Part shown: piece by piece, positions 41,571 to 54,215 of the stretch
Layout: every line of letters starts with the position of its first letter
How positions within the stretch are numbered: position 1 is the stretch's first letter
Source of the DNA: Ancylostoma caninum
Lineage: Eukaryota > Nematoda > Chromadorea > Rhabditida > Ancylostomatidae
DNA: 64,000 nt
NCBI GenBank assembly: GCA_037903475.1
Contig: JBAJFG010000621.1
Coordinates: forward strand, 2,790,001-2,854,000
Reading direction: 5' to 3'
Program-made: the position numbers and the translations under genes
The notes under the pieces: generated by a model
The model's database searches: none
Told to the model about the DNA's origin: nothing
The model's input: only the letters and a program-made list of their open reading frames with translations

Positions 41571-44430
41571 AGGTACTAAAAAGTTGTCAGAAAAGTTTTC
41601 CGGCACTTCGAGCCTCTTTTTCAGATTAATTTTTTTCTTCGATACAACAATTGAGCAGTGTATTTGTCATCATAAATGAAAGAAACTCTGATAGCAATAG
41701 TAGGGACTGTTGGATGCAGATGTGATTCACTGGTTCCATCGTAATTCCACCAAACACTGAACATTGTTTTCGGAGGGGGTAGTCCCGTCTTGATGATAGA
41801 ATCCAATGAAACCCAACGTTCGAGTTACCCACATGACCATGTCTACTTTGATCAAGGAACCATTTCTCGCACCGGTATACAAGTTGTTGAGCAACGTGAA
41901 AGTTGAGAAGTTTGAGCACACATCTCTCCACACTTCAAGTTGATGACAGCTTAGATCATGATGAAGCCGTGAATCGTATCTGCTTTTCTCTTCAACGAAT
42001 AATCCTGAAATTCTCCTCTCAGTACACAAGTTGTTGGGCCACGCGAAGGTCTGTGGATATTGATATTATCGGATTCCCTTCACTTGCATTTAGAAGACTC
42101 TCGCTAACTGCTTCAGGCTTTGGACGTGCTTCAGGCTTTGGACGTGCTTCAGGCCTTGGACATGATCCCGGTTTACCTTACAGGGGCTGCGTGACCATTT
42201 GGACCCTACAGTAAGCCTACAGTAATTATAGGGTGGGGACGCGGGACGGCTGCGGTGCGTGTGCTACCGCCGATAGGGCGGGAGCGCGAAGAAATGTGGA
42301 CGAGCTCTCTTAGCTCATAGGCAGCAAGTAGCTGTAAATTTGCATCTAGAGGTTACTGGACGTGCTGAGCACGAATTTCACATCCATTTCGCACTATGAC
42401 TTCATCTTTCGCGGCTACAATGGATAGACTGAAATAACTATTTCTCAGGATCTTATGGAACTTTGAAAATGGGCTGTTCCCTTTGATAATCTAGATTTTT
42501 TTTTGATTATCATAAAACTGTCTAGAACCGATGAACTAATTAAAACAACGCAGCATTTCGAAATTTCTACTGTAAGGGTTACATTTCCTTAGAGATTGAT
42601 AGATTTCAGTCATTAAATCAAACCCATTGAACTCTCAGTTTTCCTCATCCGGAAAGAATATGTAGCATATTCAACCATGCTGAAAACGAATCTGACGTCC
42701 CATCTTTCGCAATTACATTTGTCTAACCTTTGCCGTATACACTTCAAAATTGTTGTTGTGTGCTTCAGTATTTCAAGGGTGAGTTATGAGTTTGTAGTCC
42801 TTTTAAAGAATTACCGCCGTCCCTTTTTTTCACGAAGATGGGAATGGGAATATCCCTTGGTATGATATTCAAATTTTTTTATTGATTCAACAACTACTTT
42901 TCCCAAAGTGTTAGTGCGTGTATGTGACCTCAATTACGCAGTGGTTAGCAGATTTTCCCTAAGGAACTTCCCGAAACAAGATGGCATATCCTTAGGGCGA
43001 CGACAAGTCCTTAGGTGTTAGCGCAGGTCATACTGAGAACGGCAAAGACATCATATCCAGTCACTCTAAGGAAATTGTAATATAATAGAATATAATGCGA
43101 ATGGAAAACAAGCAAAAAATGTCCTAATCCAATTAACAACGGACATTATCCGAAAATGCATATGTATGGTATTTTAAGTGAACTGCCATCTGTTTCTTCT
43201 TGATTTCAAAAGGAAATTCGCAATCTTTTTATGCATCAGAGCTCAAAATCAAGGTATCACAGTTTTCCGGAAAATGAGCAACACAATTCAAAAAATTGCG
43301 TAAATTCAGCTTCAAAAATTTATACAAATATTAGTAAGAGGGGCAAGATCTGGAATGTAATTTTAGAGCTACACCAGTACAGTATACATACTGTTGCTTG
43401 TGGCATAAATAAAAAATCGAAGGAAAGATCCTCACAAGGAATAACACATTGACTAAATCACCCATTTTTGTAAAGTTTCATAAGATCCTGAGGAATGCAA
43501 TAAATTCCACCTGGTCATACCGTACAAGGTGACGTTGAGACGCAATTCGAATGCGAAATTCGTGTTCAGCACATCGAACAACCCCGAGGCGTCCATTTTC
43601 AGCGTGCGCAAGTTTGCAGTTTCGGTCCATGTCAGTGTCGGCCACGCTCGCTTTTAAGCATTAGCTAATTGCTGCTCTCGCCTTATCTAAATTAGTGACG
43701 AGCAACTCGTACAGGCCTTCGCGCTCTCTCCGCGATTTGCCACGTTGACCGCGACGCAACGGCCGCTCCGCAGCATACGGCTGCAAACAGTCGACCAATC
43801 GCGGCGCTGTCCCAGCCAGCCGCTGACCCCGCCCTAATTGCTAGGGTCCAAAAGGTCCGTTTCCCCCTTACAGGCAGCATCCGCGACTTCGATTTATATT
43901 TCCTCGTAGGTAAGTCACGATTCTTTGTGTCCGTTGAAGTTTTGCGATGTGCTAAGAATGTGTTCCACTATTGACGGTTTACTCGGAGTCGAGGATTTCG
44001 ACGGGTGCTGGCTTTAAACCAAACGGCCATTTTTATGTGAGATAGGCGGATGTGGTAGGTGGATGTTAGTTGAGGCTGAGAGAAACAGTGTCTGCAGCCG
44101 ACAAGGCCACTTCCGATGAGCGCCGCCTCTGGTACTCGATATTTCATTCGCCCCAACAGTTTGGATGGACCAACACGGAGGCTTGCTCCATCTTTCAGGT
44201 CTTTTTCTCTCAAACTAATAGCTAATAGGAGACAGATTCCTGCAGAGGTTTTTCAGGCACGATATTTCCTATTGAACTGAAGTTTTTTCTGTGTGATGAA
44301 GACGTGAGATCCATTATCACTGAAAATTCCCCAAACAAGATAACCGAACTGTTGTGGTTCATTTCTACTCGGACGCAGTTCGAACGACGGCTGCTCAAGA
44401 TGCATTACTGGAGGTAGATAGCTTGCCGCT
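41571..44430. other. Largely unique sequence, no gene recognised
   Basis: AT-rich, with short ORFs (for example 42677-42865, 43231-43452) lacking motifs. Part of 43640-44020 is GC-rich and resembles 9888-9995. No exon chain could be supported on either strand. Confidence 0.35.
42110..42163 (+). repeat. 18-bp tandem repeat, three units
   Basis: GCTTCAGGCTTTGGACGT repeats three times, the last with two changes. Nothing suggests it is coding. Confidence 0.75.
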
Positions 44431-44479
44431 TCTTGCCACTTCAGAGAGAAGGTTTAAAGTTTAAAGTTTTAATTTTAGA

Positions 44480-44570
44480 GTTTAAAGTTTTAATTTCAAA
44501 ATTCCGATCTTCTCTCTGAAGCTTGCCACTTCAGAGAGAAGATCGGAATTTTGAAATTAAAACTTTAAAC
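44480..44570. repeat. Perfect 40-bp hairpin
   Basis: Arms 44480-44519 and 44531-44570 are perfectly complementary with an 11-nt loop. The loop and start of the right arm (CTTGCCACTTCAGAGAGAAG) also occur directly repeated near 44434, so the hairpin probably arose by a local template switch that copied the neighbouring strand. Confidence 0.9.
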
Positions 44571-44698
44571 TCGCTTCACTGAGTACTTCCCTGGATGACA
44601 GGATGCAGTACTCTGGTACCTTTACACTAATTTTGTTGTTATGAAGTAATCCCCCCTCCGCCAACCTCCCATCCTTCCTCACCCGAATTCATTTGAAA

Positions 44699-45326
44699 CC
44701 AGCCTGATCGTCTAACGCCGGACTCTCAGGCTTCTTTTAGGCTCGCTTCGCTCGCCACGCTTTCGAGCGTCCTCCACTACCGGCGCACCACTCTCGCATG
44801 CGTGGACCCTTCCAGCAGCATCTCTCCCATTTCTCGACGCCCGCGCACCACTCTCGCAGATGTGGACCCGTCCAGTGGCATCATACCCACTGCTGGACCC
44901 CGGTACATCAAACTTGCATCAGTGGACCCGCACATTGGCATCTTTTCCACTACAGGAAGCCGGCGCAGCTTTTCATAGCAGTAGCCCGTTTCCGCTAATT
45001 TCCCCAGTGTCCTTGCTGTTTCACGTCTATCTGGGTAGACCCCTTCTCTCTAAACCATACTCGTCCGCATGTTATCGTACGCATGATTTGATAAACATAG
45101 GCAAACAAATACCGAGGTTCATTCATTTTCATTGTGATGTAAACAACTGTGGGTCTTCCAACCGACGAAAAGTGAACCAAAACACCTGTCATTTAAGGTA
45201 AAAATGAAAATTTGCACACTTTTCCTGATTAACTTGACACGCTGAACGTCGTGATGCAATCAGATTTTTCCGGTACGAGCTGGTTCTCTTGTACACACAC
45301 TGACATAAAATGCCAATTAATATTAA
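44699..45326 (+). mobile_element. Type-A-like minisatellite element with diverged array
   Basis: The head at 44699 lacks one arm of the inner stem (GATCGTCTAACGCCGGAC). The array (about 44765-44970) has three to four units of about 60 bp that differ from the usual type A (CGCACCACTCTCGCA, TGGACCCGTCCAG). The tail to 45326 ends CATAAAATGCCAATTAATAT and abuts the next head directly. Confidence 0.75.
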
Positions 45327-47470
45327 CCAGCCTGATCGTCCGGCTAACGCCGGACTCTCAGGCTTCTTTTCGTGCTCGCTTCGCTCGCATATTTTCATTG
45401 TCCTCAGATAAGATTAATGCAGATGGATGAACAGACACCATCCACAGAGAAGCATTCTTTACCGCGGTTCATGGAACCATTGACCCACTATGGACAGCTC
45501 CTTTCCAACAATTTGTGGTGCCGCATTTCGGTTGAAGTAAATAGTAAAAATTGACCGAGTAAGTGCAAACTGGGATTGGACCTGAACACCGGTGCACCCT
45601 TATCTCACCGTTGGAACCTGCCTCCAAAGGTTCTTCCCGTTTTGGACGCCGGCGCACACTTGTCACGCCGTTGGAGCCGACTCCAGGCGTTTTCCCACTT
45701 TCGGAAACCGGCGCACCCTTATCACACCGTTGGACCCGACTCCAGGCGTTTCACCACTTTTGGTCGCCGGCGCACCCTTATCACACCGTTGGACCGGACT
45801 CCAGGCGTTTCTCCACTTTTGGAAGCCGGCGCACCCTTATCACACCGTTGGACCCGACTCCAGGCGTTTCCCCACTTTTGGACGCCGGCGCACCCTTATC
45901 ACACCGTTGGACCCGACTCTGGGCGTTTTCCCACTTTTCGACGCCGGCACACCCTTATCACACCGTTGGACCCGACTCTGGCGTTTTCCCACTTTTCGAC
46001 GCCGGCACACCCTTATCACACCGTTGGACCCGACTCCAGGCGTTTCTCCACTTTTCGACGCCGGCGCACCCTTATCACACCGTTGGACCCGACTCCAAGC
46101 GTTTCCCCACTTTTGGACGCCGGCGCACCCTTATCACACCGTTGGACCCGACTGCAGGCGTTTCTCCACTTTTCGACGCCGGCGCACCCTTATCACACCG
46201 TTGGACCCGACTCCAGGCGTTTCTCGGTGAAAAGGGAGTTGGGGGGGGGGGGGCCACTTGGTATAAGTCAATAATATGACCTGTCCTGCACGTACAGACT
46301 TGTTTGCATTTCAGGTAACTACTGCACATTAAGAATCCTAACAAGTCAGAGCGTTCTGGACGTGTCAGCTAACAAGTCTGTACGTGCAAGACAGTTCATA
46401 CACCAAGTGGCCCCCCCAACTCCATTTTCACCCGTTTCTCCACTTTTCGACGCCGGCGCACCTTATCACACCGTTGGACCCGACTCCAGGCGTTTCACCA
46501 CTTTTGGTCGCCGGCGCACCCTTATCACACCGTTGGACCCGACTCCATGCGTTTCCCCACTTTTAGACGCCGGCACACCCTTATCACGCCGTTGGACCCA
46601 ACTCCACGCGTTTCCCCACTTTCGGAAACCGGCGCACCCTTATCACACCGTTGGACCCGACTCCAGGTGTTTCTCCACTTTTCGACGCCGGCGCACCCTT
46701 ATCACACCGCTGGACCCGACTCCAGGTGTTTCTCCACTTTTCGACGCCGGCGCACCCTTATCACACCGCTGGACCCGACTCCAGGCGTTTCTCCACTTTT
46801 CGACGCCGGCGCACCCTTATCACACCGCTGGACCCGACTCCAGGCGTTTCTCCACTTTTCGACGCCGGCGCACCCTTATCACACCGTTGGACCCGACTCC
46901 AGGCGTTTCCCCACTTTCGGAAACCGGCGCACCCTTATCACACCGTTGGACCCGACTCCAGGCGTTTCCCCACTTTTGGACGCCGGCGCACATTTATCAC
47001 ACCGTTGAACCCGACTCCAGGTGTCGCCCCGCTTTTGGATGGCGGCGTTCCCTTATCACGCCGTTGGACTTGACTTCAGACGTTTCCTCACTTATGGACG
47101 CCGGAGCATCCTTATCACACCCCCAGCCCACCTCCAAGACTACACTTAGGCCTAATCCTCATCCTCGTCGTTCCTCGTCCGCCTCGTTCCTCCTCTTCGT
47201 TATAAAGGCAACCTATCCGTCTCTCTCCTTTTATACGCTTCTGTAATCACAGGCCTATCTCATTCATTCCGACTGTGATGAAAACAACAGTCGGACATTA
47301 ACATGTCTGAACATGACTGGCGTGGCCCGAAACACCTCTAATTCAAGGTAAAAATCGAAATTTACCACATTTTCGTACATAACTCGATGCGCTGAACACA
47401 ATGGTGTAGGTATTTTCCGTTTTCGATGGCTGGTTCTCGTGCACACACACACACATGAACTGCCAATTAA
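45327..47470 (+). mobile_element. Type-A minisatellite element, largest copy
   Basis: Head hairpin at 45327-45365, GCTCGCTTCGCTCGC, then 59-bp arrays at about 45583-46225 and 46441-47120. These were one array before insertion of the MITE at 46226. The tail is 47125-47430, with a CA microsatellite and TGCCAATTAAG at the end. Plus-strand ORFs of 212-294 codons in all frames are artefacts of a stop-free unit. Confidence 0.85.
46226..46432. mobile_element. 207-bp MITE with 8-bp target duplication (repeat F)
   Basis: Flanked by CGTTTCTC on both sides (46218-46225 and 46433-46440). Inverted ends GGTGAAAA(T/G)GGAGTTGGGG leading into GCCACTTGGT and GCACGTACAGACTTGTT. An 8-bp duplication suggests a hAT-type origin. 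A diverged relative lies at about 47770-47875. Confidence 0.85.
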
Positions 47471-48627
47471 GAAGAAGTATGATTATGATTTCCACCAACA
47501 ACTTATCTTGGAAAGGTTCGTAAGTTTGTGGCCAGTACCTGGAAAACCATTCGTAGCGGACGGCCTCACCCTTGGTTGGCCAGTAAGACTATGTAAGCCT
47601 CCGCTGATGATTGCGCGTCAATTATGTGGGGATCACTGAGAGTATTGGAAGCCATCACGATCACGATAATGAGAATCTACCGATGAAGGGTAGTGGTGGG
47701 AGGGACACGTACTAAGTCGCGGCCATTTCCAACCAATGTCATGAACGCTTCAAAGAGGCAGATTATACCAAGAGGTAAAATGGGGAGGAGGCACCTAACA
47801 GAGGTCGATAACCTGGCCTGTCGTACACCTTCTGACCTGTTTGCATTTTAGGTAACTACGTTATGTTGGGTATGTAGTTGGAATACGCTGATACGTGTAG
47901 GATGCGCCAGTATCCAGATATTAGCCGGCGGGTAAATTGACAGGTAATTGGCACAAGAGCTTCATGGATGTAGATATACAGGGACCCAAAAGCCTTTGAC
48001 CGGGATTCGAGTGATTTGAAAGCCCTACGCAAAGAGGAAAAATAATCAGCTCTTTACAGTAGTTTCTCAACAAAACACCCTACCTATTAGAAACTAAACT
48101 ATTCTTATTGGAAGCAAGACTTAGTTTTTTTTTTCTGGATCACTGACGCACTCATTTTTATACCGCTTCACACCATGGCCGCCTGACCTTTTTCCATAGA
48201 ATCAAGTACGGAAACATCCAGCATGCCGGTTCTGCATGGGTCTGTTGTGTAACTTTCCTCTAGTAGCGTACTCCGGTAGAGTAAGGTTGCTGGGCACCGG
48301 GGATGAGCGGATACGAGATTTTCCACGACCCGGATAACGGTGCGCATAACGGATAGGCCAAAATTAACCGGATAACGGATACCGGATAACCAGTGAGTGA
48401 TCCAGATGAACCAAGGCACCGCACTCTATCTTGTTCGAAGTGGAGAGTGATGATTCCACCACACTTGCTATATATTCGAAAGCAACATTTCCTTCTCTTT
48501 CTGTTCTTTCATTCCCATTCAGACCGATCCACTTTCTTTGGCTTTTTTGAAGGTAGATGAAAATGTGGTCGTTTACAAAATATCTAAATTATAAACTTTA
48601 TTATAAGCCTATTAATTTACAAACCTA
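47471..48627. other. No gene recognised; fragment of repeat F
   Basis: About 47770-47875 resembles the MITE at 46226. A cluster of CCGGATAAC-type repeats lies at 48345-48395. No supported ORF. Confidence 0.4.
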
Positions 48628-48690
48628 CCAGTCTGGTCGTTGGACTGACGCCGGACTTCCAGACTTCTTCCAATGCTTGCTTCGCTTGCA
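48628..48690 (+). repeat. Solo hairpin head, diverged
   Basis: CCAGTCTGGTCGTTGGACTG leads to GCCGGACTTCCAGACTTC, then GCTTGCTTCGCTTGC. The outer stem is kept and the inner one weakened. No array follows before the next head at 48773. Confidence 0.65.
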
Positions 48691-48772
48691 TTAATTCATC
48701 TCATATCACACTAGTATAGCTTATCGTCCAATCGAGTTTTCCAGTGGATAACCAACTCGGAATCATAGTTAA

Positions 48773-49789
48773 CCAGCCTGATCGTCCGGCTAACGCCGGA
48801 CTCTCAGGCTTCTTTTCGTGCTCGCTTCGCTCGCATATTTTCACTGTCCTCAGATAAGATTGGTGCAGGTGGATGAACAGACACTATCCACAGAGAAGTA
48901 TTCTTTATCGCAGTTCATGGAACCACTGACCCACTATAGACAGCTCCTTTCAACAATTTCTGGCAACGGCGTTTCCCCGCTTTTGGATGCCGGCGCACCC
49001 TTATCACGCCGTTGGACGCGACTCTAGGCGTTTCCCCGCTTTTGGACGCCGGCGCACCCTTATCACGCCGTTGGACGCGACTCTAGGCGTTTCCCCGCTT
49101 TTGGACGCCGGCGCACCCTTATCACGCCGTTGGACCCGACTCTAGGCGTTTCCCCACTTTTGGACGCCGGCGCACGCTTATCACACAGTTGGACCCGACT
49201 CTAGGCGTTTCCCCGCTTTTGGACGCCGGCGCACCCTTATCACGCCGTTGGACCCGACTCTAGGCGTTTCCCCGCTTTTGGACGCCGAAGCATCCTTGTC
49301 ACGCCGTTGGACCCGAGTTTAGGTGTTTCCCCGCTTTTGGACGCCGGCGCACCCTTATCATGCCGTTGGACCCGACTCCTAGCGCTTCCCCGCTTTTGGA
49401 TGCCGGAGCATCCTTATCACATCGCCAGCCCATCTCTAACACCATCCTAAGGCGTAACCCTCATCCGTGTCATCCCTCGTTCGCCTCATTCCTCCTCTTC
49501 GTTATAGAGGTGTCCTACCCTTCTCTTTCCTTTTATACGGTCCTGTAATCAAAAGCCTATCTCATTCATTCCGACCGTGATCAAAACAACTGTCGGCCAT
49601 TAACATGTCGAAACATGACGAAAGTGGCCCGAAACTCCTGTAAATCAAGGTAAAAATCAAAATTTACCACATTTTCATACATAACTCGACGCGCTGAACA
49701 CGATGGTACGGGTATTTTCCATTTTTGATGGCTGGTTCTCGTGCACACACGCACACACACACACACATGAACTGCCAATTAATAAGAAG
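48773..49789 (+). mobile_element. Type-A minisatellite element
   Basis: Head hairpin at 48773-48812. The leader matches 45370-45530 closely. The 59-bp array spans about 48960-49430 (TTATCACGCCGTTGGAC variant), then the tail with a CA microsatellite at 49743-49768 and TGCCAATTAATAAG. Its end meets an inverted tail of another copy. Confidence 0.85.
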
Positions 49790-49809
49790 TAAGATATTAG
49801 CTGGCATTT

Positions 49810-50440
<631 letters not shown>

Positions 50441-51519
50441 ATCATCATGACTTATAATAACGGGCTTAGTCTGTTTTCATGTCTGTCTGTATGTAAGTTT
50501 GTGTGTCAGACCGCTACGAAATTCTACAACTGGTCAGTGATCGTGATTGTGAGATCATATAAAAGCCTAAGAATGGGTGTGGTATGATTGAGTGGAGTAG
50601 GGATGAGATTGAGGAGAAAGTTGGACAAACGGGTCCGTCAATGGAGTCAATACGGAAGGGCTGCGCCGGCGCCCAGAAGTGGGGGACGGGTCCACCCTGT
50701 GATAAGGGTGCGCCGGCACCCAGAAGTGGGGGAGACGAGTCGACAGCTGTGATTAGGGTGCGCCGTCGCCCAGAAGTGGGGGAGACGAGTCGACAGCTGT
50801 GATTAGGGTGCGCGGCGTCCAAAAGTGGAAGAGACGGGTCGACAGCTGTGATAAGGGTGCGCCGGCGTCGAAAGTGGGGGAGGCGGGTCCATCACTGTTA
50901 TAAGGGTGCGCCGGCGCCCAGAAGTGGGGGAGACGGGTCCACCACTGTGATAAGGGTGCGCCGGCGCCCAAAGATGGGGAAACGCATGATGGTCCAGCGT
51001 TGTGATAAGGGCGCCCGCGTCCAGAAAAGGAAGTTCGTCACGGCATAGGTAAATTTCTAGGTGATAAGGGCACCCGTTCCGGCTATTCCTTCTATCTATG
51101 TGACCTAGGTGCACGTTATTCCAATTCGTATTCCCCTCTTCATTCCAGTTCATTTGTATCTGAATCGACCCCACCCTTCACTCTGTTTTTATACATGGGC
51201 AGACCCTTATCAGTTGAGCTACCACAACAACCAGCTAAAGATAGATTATTTCAAGAGAGCATTTCCACTGAATCAGCTACATCCAATTAACGACGGCCAC
51301 TAGGGCCAATCAAAAGAAATTACTTCTTCCACGTGGAGGAAGGCTACCGCTCACGCGATCAAGAGCTTTCCAAAAGTCGATGGACTTACTCGGGGGGGGG
51401 GGATACAGGATCTACTAAATCTGTCCACCCTTTTTTTCTGCATCGTATGCAGAGTATGCGAGCGAAGCGAGCATCAGTACAAGTCTGGAAGTCCGGCGTT
51501 AGCCGGACGGCCAGACTGG
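50441..51519 (-). mobile_element. Type-B minisatellite element, complete-looking
   Basis: On the minus strand: head hairpin at 51482-51517 (AGTCTGG, GTCCGGC and their complements), GCTCGCTTCGCTCGC, array of about 50-bp units (50660-51010, GCGCCGGCGCCCAGAAGTGG on plus), then a tail ending in CGTTATTATAAGTCATGA at 50441. Confidence 0.8.
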
Positions 51520-52510
51520 TGACTTATAGTAACGGGTTTAGTCTGTTTTCATGTCTGTCTGTATGTATGTGTGTCAGACCGTTACGAAATTCTACAATTG
51601 GTCAGTGATCGTGATTGTGAGATCATATAAAGGCCTGGGAGTGGGTGCGGTATGGTTGAGTGATGGTTGAGTGGGGTAGGGGTGAGATCGAGGAGAAGGT
51701 TGGACAATGTGCAACGGGTCCGTCGATGGAGTCAATGCAGAAGGGCTGCGCCGGTGTCCAAAAGTGGGGACAGGTTCAACGGTGTGATAAGGATGCACCG
51801 GCGCCCAAAAAAGGGTGGACGGGTCAAACACTGCCCTTATCACAGTGGTTCTCCCCCACTTTTGGGCGCCGTCCTCACCGGCGCCCAAAAGTGGGGGAGG
51901 CAGGTCGACAGCTGTGATAAGGGTGCGCCGGCGCCCAGAAGTGGGGGAGAACCACTGTGATAAGGGTGCGCCGGCGCCCAGAAGTGGGGGGGGATGTGTC
52001 CACCACTGTGATAGGGATGGGCCGGCGTTTAGAAAATGGGGAAACGCCTAGGGTCGGGTCCACCGGTGTGATGAGGATGAGCCGGCATCCAAAACTGAGG
52101 AAACGCTTGGAGTCGGGTCCAACGGTGTGATTAGGGTGCGCCGGCATCCAAAAGTAGGGAAACGCCCGGATTTGGGTTCCACGGTGTGGTAAGGGTATGC
52201 CAGCGTCCAAAAGTGGGGTAACGCGTGGGGACGGGTCCAAAGGTGTGATAAGGGTGTGCCGGCATCTAAAAGTGTGGGAACGCTCGGGATTGGGTCCCGC
52301 GGTGTGGTAAGGGTGCGCAGGCGTCCCAAAGTGGGGGGATGTGTCCACCACTGTGATAGGGATGCGCCGGCGTTTAGAAAATGGGGAAACGCCTAGGGTC
52401 GGGTCCACCGGTGTGATGAGGATGCGCCGGCGTCGAAAGAGTTGAAGATGTCACGCACGAGTCCACACCTACGAAAGTAGTATCGTATGCGAGGCGAAAG
52501 AAGCGAGCCC
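51520..52510 (-). mobile_element. Type-B element with a hybrid B/A array
   Basis: Its tail (GACTTATAGTAACGGG) begins one base after the hairpin of the previous copy. The array at 51730-52010 has 50-bp type-B units; 52015-52440 has 59-bp type-A units (GGAAACGCCTAGGGTCGGGT). A head remnant lies at about 52480-52515 (GCGAGGCGAAAGAAGCGAGC) without the hairpin. Confidence 0.75.
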
Positions 52511-53332
52511 AAAAGGAGATAAGCCGTTTGGACAACTTTTCCCGGCTGCCCATCTTATCATTCACATTTGTTATGCTGGATTCATAGTAATCCTTCACCT
52601 GAGCATTGCGTGCAGACTCAAGCGGTTCTCCGAAATGAAGCCATTTTGAAGTAACTACTTGTATCTCTGCAAGGATTCCCAAATTTTCTTTTCTTTCTTT
52701 CTGTTCCCACTCTCCACTGCTTGCTTGACTACGCCACAGGAAGAGTGCGCAGGCGTTCAGCGGGAAGACGAAATCGTTCTAGTCTGGGATACATAGGGCT
52801 TTGACTACGTAACTAAAGATGGTTAGAGCGACTGTACATCCTATAGACCAGGTAATCTTGGAAGATGTATGAAGCAAAAGTAGGTTTGCTAACTAGACTG
52901 CTTCGTTATGCGCTTATGAATCCTAGCCCCTAAATTCAACGTCCAAGCGCTGGAACTCCTTGCTCCCGAAACACCATGCGGTTTTTGTTGGTTATATACC
53001 CACGCTAGCCGTTATCATTCGCAGCTCGTTTAAATCCTAAAAAAAACATGTGAATCAATGGTAGGGCAGCCAGGCAAAGTTGTGCAAACGGAATTTCTCG
53101 CCCAAAAGAAGCCAGAGAGTCCAGCAGGCCCGTCTCGGTGCACAGATTGACATAGCAAACTATCTCCCACCGATTTACCATGGAATGATGACAGAGAATG
53201 ATTACCATTTCTTGCACATTAGTGTTGGTAAAGTGATAAGAGTTAGATTGAGTATATAAAGGAGGATGGCGAGAAACGGTTAGGCACAAATAAGAAGGGT
53301 GAACACAGGAGTGGTTCTGATGCTGAACAAAC
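52511..53332. other. No gene recognised
   Basis: Mostly unique sequence; the 111-codon minus-strand ORF at 53005-53340 has no recognised motif. Confidence 0.35.
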
Positions 53333-53510
53333 TCAGACAATTGTGCCGTCGAACAGCAGGTCGAACCCCCATCGCCCCACCCACTTTTTGAACTGGGGGA
53401 ACGTGTGTCGACGTTCTGCTATAGCAGAACGTGCTGCTCATACCCCCCGACGTGCTGCTGTGCGCCGGGACCGCGATAACACGTGTATATGTGATTAATC
53501 AACAACTTCA
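53333..53510 (-). repeat. Dispersed repeat D, copy 2
   Basis: Reverse complement of 36745-36975, from CTCAGACAATTGTGCCGTCG to GTGTATATGTGATTAATCAA, with small internal differences. Confidence 0.75.
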
Positions 53511-53631
53511 TTTTTCCCTCACCTTTACTTTCATCATTCAACTTCCTCGAGCGGCGGTGAGTGTTCACGAGTTCTCATAAGGGCAATTTATACTGGATGC
53601 GTGCGACTGACGTGCGTGCGCCTCTATGATA

Positions 53632-54215
53632 AAGAAAGTAGAGAGTATTTTTACATATTTAATTCGGCTCCTTAGCAAATCCCAAGGCTGGCACTCAGCG
53701 CTCATCGCTGGACCCATCTACTCAGGAATGCTGCGGTCTTTCGAACACTGTGTTGGGGAAAAGTTTGGAATAGGTTTGCTGGTACCAGTTGAGCAACTTT
53801 CCGTCCCCTACCGGTGCTGTATTATTCCCTCAGTGTTCTATTCTTGCCTTTATCGCACTGTGGGCATTCCGACTTGGTGCCATGCGTTTGCATTTGCTAA
53901 TTTGTTCAAGGATTTTCAGCACAGATCCTAGATTTTAGTACGCTCACGTTCAGTCAGGTACTTAGTCGGAATGCCCACAACGCGATAAAGACAGGAATAG
54001 AACACTGCCAAAATAATGGAGCCGTGGCAGACGACGGAAAGTTGCTCAACTGTACCAGCAACTGGACCAACAACCTATTCCAAACTCTTCCCCAACACAG
54101 TGGCACAGTGTTCGAAAGACCGCAGCGTTCATGGGTCCAGCGATGAGCGCTGCCAGCCTTGGCATTTGCCAAGGAGCCGGAATAAATATGTAGAAATAGT
54201 CTCTACTTGATGAAG
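53632..54215. repeat. Large foldback element
   Basis: Arms of about 250 bp (53632-53885 and 53955-54215) are inverted copies, roughly four-fifths identical by eye (AGCGCTCATCGCTGGACCCA, CTTTCGAACACTGTG), with a loop of about 70 bp. ORFs in the arms mirror each other and are not considered coding. Confidence 0.85.

Noticed and set aside
45563..47246. ORFs of 153-294 codons in three plus frames
   Set aside because: They are translations of the stop-free 59-bp minisatellite unit. All three frames give the same peptides in rotation.
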